Shown here one piece after another: positions 3,935-5,166 of a DNA stretch of 5,166 nucleotides. How positions within the stretch are numbered: position 1 is the stretch's first letter; the number at the start of each line of letters is the position of its first letter. The stretch comes from Deltaproteobacteria bacterium (GTDB lineage: Bacteria > Desulfobacterota > Deferrisomatia > Deferrisomatales > Deferrisomataceae): positions 1 to 5,166 of the forward strand of contig JAADGT010000177.1 of NCBI GenBank assembly GCA_013152215.1, written 5' to 3'. The notes under the pieces are model-generated. The model worked only from the letters and a program-made list of their open reading frames with translations. It was not told where the DNA came from and made no database searches. The translations under genes and the position numbers were made by a program.

Positions 3935-5166
3935 TCACGCCGCCCGCGTCATCCCCATGGCCTCGGGCCGGAACACCGCAACCGGCATGGGCCGCAGGTC
4001 GGGGCTCACCCGGGGCCGGAACCCCATCAGGGCCACCACATCCCGCTCCAGGTCCACCCCCGGAGCGACCTCCACCACCTCCATGCCGTCGGCGGTCAGG
4101 CGCAGGACCGCCCGCTCGGTGATGAAGAGGACCCGCTGGCCCAGGTCTCGGGCGCGCTCACCGCTGAACGTGACCTGTTCCACCCGTTCCAGGAACTTGA
4201 GCCGGGCTCCTTCCCGCACGATTTCCAACCGGCCGTCCGCCACGCGGGCCTCGAGCCCGTCGGCCGTGAAGGTGCCCAGGAAGTAGAGCCGTTTCGCGGT
4301 CTGGGTGATGTTGATGAACCCCCCGCATCCGGCGAACCGGTTCCCAAACCGGGAGACGTTCACGTTGCCCTCCCGGTCGGCCTGGGCCATGCCCAGGAAG
4401 GCCTGGTCCAACCCCCCCCCGTCGTAGAAGTCGAACTGGCTGGGCTGCTCGTAGATGCACTCGGGGTTCGTGGCCACCCCGAAGCTCAGCCCTCCCGCGG
4501 GGATCCCGCCGGTCATGCCCGACTCCACCGACAGGGTGAACCCCTCGAACACCCCCTCCTCGGCGGCGCACCGGGCCACGCCCTCGGGCATGCCGATCCC
4601 CAGGTTCACCACGGCCCCGTCCTCGACCTCCATCAGGGCCCGCCGGGCGATCACCTTGCGAACGTCGAGGGGCACCGGGTCCCACCGCCCCATCGCCATC
4701 CGGATCTCACCCGAGAAGCTCGGGTCGTAGGCAGCGGCAAAGGTCTGCATGTGGTGCTCGGGGGGGGCCACCACCACGTAGTCCACGAACACCCCCGGCA
4801 CCCGCACGTCCTTGGGCCTCAAGGTTCCGGCCTGGACCACCCTCTCCACCTGGGCGATCACGATCCCCCCCGAGTTCCGGACCGCCTGGGCGATGGCCAG
4901 GTTCTCGAGAACCGCGGCTTCCTTCTCGTAGGACAGGTTGCCCCTCGGGTCGGCCGACGTGGCTCGGATCAGCCCCACGTGCACCGGAAACGCCTTGTAC
5001 CACAGCCACTCTCGGCCTCCGAGCTCCACCACCTCCACCAGATCCTCGGTGGTCCGGGCGTTCACCTTGCCTCCGTCCAGGCGGGGATCCACAAAGGTCT
5101 GCAGCCCCACATGGGTGATGGTGCCGGGCTTGCCGGCGGCGATGTCCCGGAACAGGTGGGAGATCA
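3935..5166 (-). CDS. Class I acyl-CoA:carboxylate CoA-transferase (YdiF / propionate CoA-transferase type), 5' end missing
   Basis: The frame is open to the right edge, so about 409 C-terminal residues are visible of a family usually near 515-530; about 110 N-terminal residues are outside. At the edge the reading is LFRDIAAGKPGTITHVGLQT, which runs through the possible GTG at 5110, so that codon is internal. The enzyme moves CoA between acyl-CoA and a free acid such as acetate, propionate or an acetoacetate-like acid, by ping-pong chemistry through a glutamyl-CoA thioester. The catalytic Glu is in SVESGMTGGIPAGG, encoded at 4523-4525. Other family blocks are VVNLGIGMPEGVA, QFDFYDGGGLDQAFLGMAQ, GCGGFINITQTAKRLYFLGT and GLIRATSADPRGNLSYEKEA. 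Both fused halves (alpha- and beta-like) are represented. It converges on the flavoprotein gene with 22 bp between stops and no clear terminator. The acid substrate cannot be read from the sequence. The nine-G run at 4412-4420 lies in the DGGGLD motif and is in frame. Confidence 0.93.
   Translation of the reverse strand, partial: ISHLFRDIAAGKPGTITHVGLQTFVDPRLDGGKVNARTTEDLVEVVELGGREWLWYKAFPVHVGLIRATSADPRGNLSYEKEAAVLENLAIAQAVRNSGGIVIAQVERVVQAGTLRPKDVRVPGVFVDYVVVAPPEHHMQTFAAAYDPSFSGEIRMAMGRWDPVPLDVRKVIARRALMEVEDGAVVNLGIGMPEGVARCAAEEGVFEGFTLSVESGMTGGIPAGGLSFGVATNPECIYEQPSQFDFYDGGGLDQAFLGMAQADREGNVNVSRFGNRFAGCGGFINITQTAKRLYFLGTFTADGLEARVADGRLEIVREGARLKFLERVEQVTFSGERARDLGQRVLFITERAVLRLTADGMEVVEVAPGVDLERDVVALMGFRPRVSPDLRPMPVAVFRPEAMGMTRAA

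Noticed and set aside
5108..5110. GTG as the start codon of the CoA-transferase
   Set aside because: The family sequence continues upstream without a break (GTITHVGL motif), so the GTG is an internal valine and the gene starts beyond the window.

Overview
The window is a GC-rich bacterial chromosome segment with tightly packed genes on both strands, strong G/C preference at third codon positions and conventional Shine-Dalgarno sites. The gene content suggests an anaerobic or sulfur/metal-metabolising bacterium, plausibly of the Desulfobacterota (former Deltaproteobacteria). It includes a siroheme sulfite reductase-type protein fused to a two-cluster ferredoxin, a TusA-like sulfur carrier, an iron-sulfur-flavoprotein-type reductase and a class I acyl-CoA transferase. 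The taxonomic placement is inferred from gene content and was not tested by any search.

Left part, minus strand (1-2416). Read in the direction of transcription, truD (2416-1379) encodes tRNA pseudouridine-13 synthase. A 99-bp AT-rich gap follows, holding a strong sigma70-type promoter (TTGACA, 17 bp, CATAAT) and two upstream TTTACAT direct repeats. Next comes an AsrC/Dsr-like siroheme protein with two [4Fe-4S] motifs (1279-341). After a 217-bp spacer carrying two families of short tandem repeats comes the 5' end of a TusA-like sulfurtransferase (124 to the left edge). The reductase and TusA genes probably form a sulfite-to-sulfide and sulfur-delivery unit.

Middle (2417-2699). This is a 283-bp divergent intergenic region between truD and a plus-strand pair. 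It holds small palindromes and at best a weak plus-strand promoter. No gene is convincing there.

Right part. On the plus strand, a NarL/FixJ-type response regulator (2700-3338) is followed after 19 bp by a flavodoxin-fold FMN reductase with a C-X2-C-X2-C-X6-C motif (3358-3912); the two look like an operon. No histidine kinase is present in the window. Converging on them with only 22 bp between stop codons is a class I acyl-CoA:carboxylate CoA-transferase of the YdiF/propionate CoA-transferase type (minus strand, 3935 to the right edge). Its 5' end is cut by the window; the frame stays open to the last base.

I see no mobile elements, tRNA or rRNA genes, CRISPR arrays or clear intrinsic terminators. 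The points most worth a second look are the reductase/TusA unit with its unusual cysteine spacing and its own promoter, the intergenic heptamer and octamer repeats, and the response regulator/flavoprotein pair.
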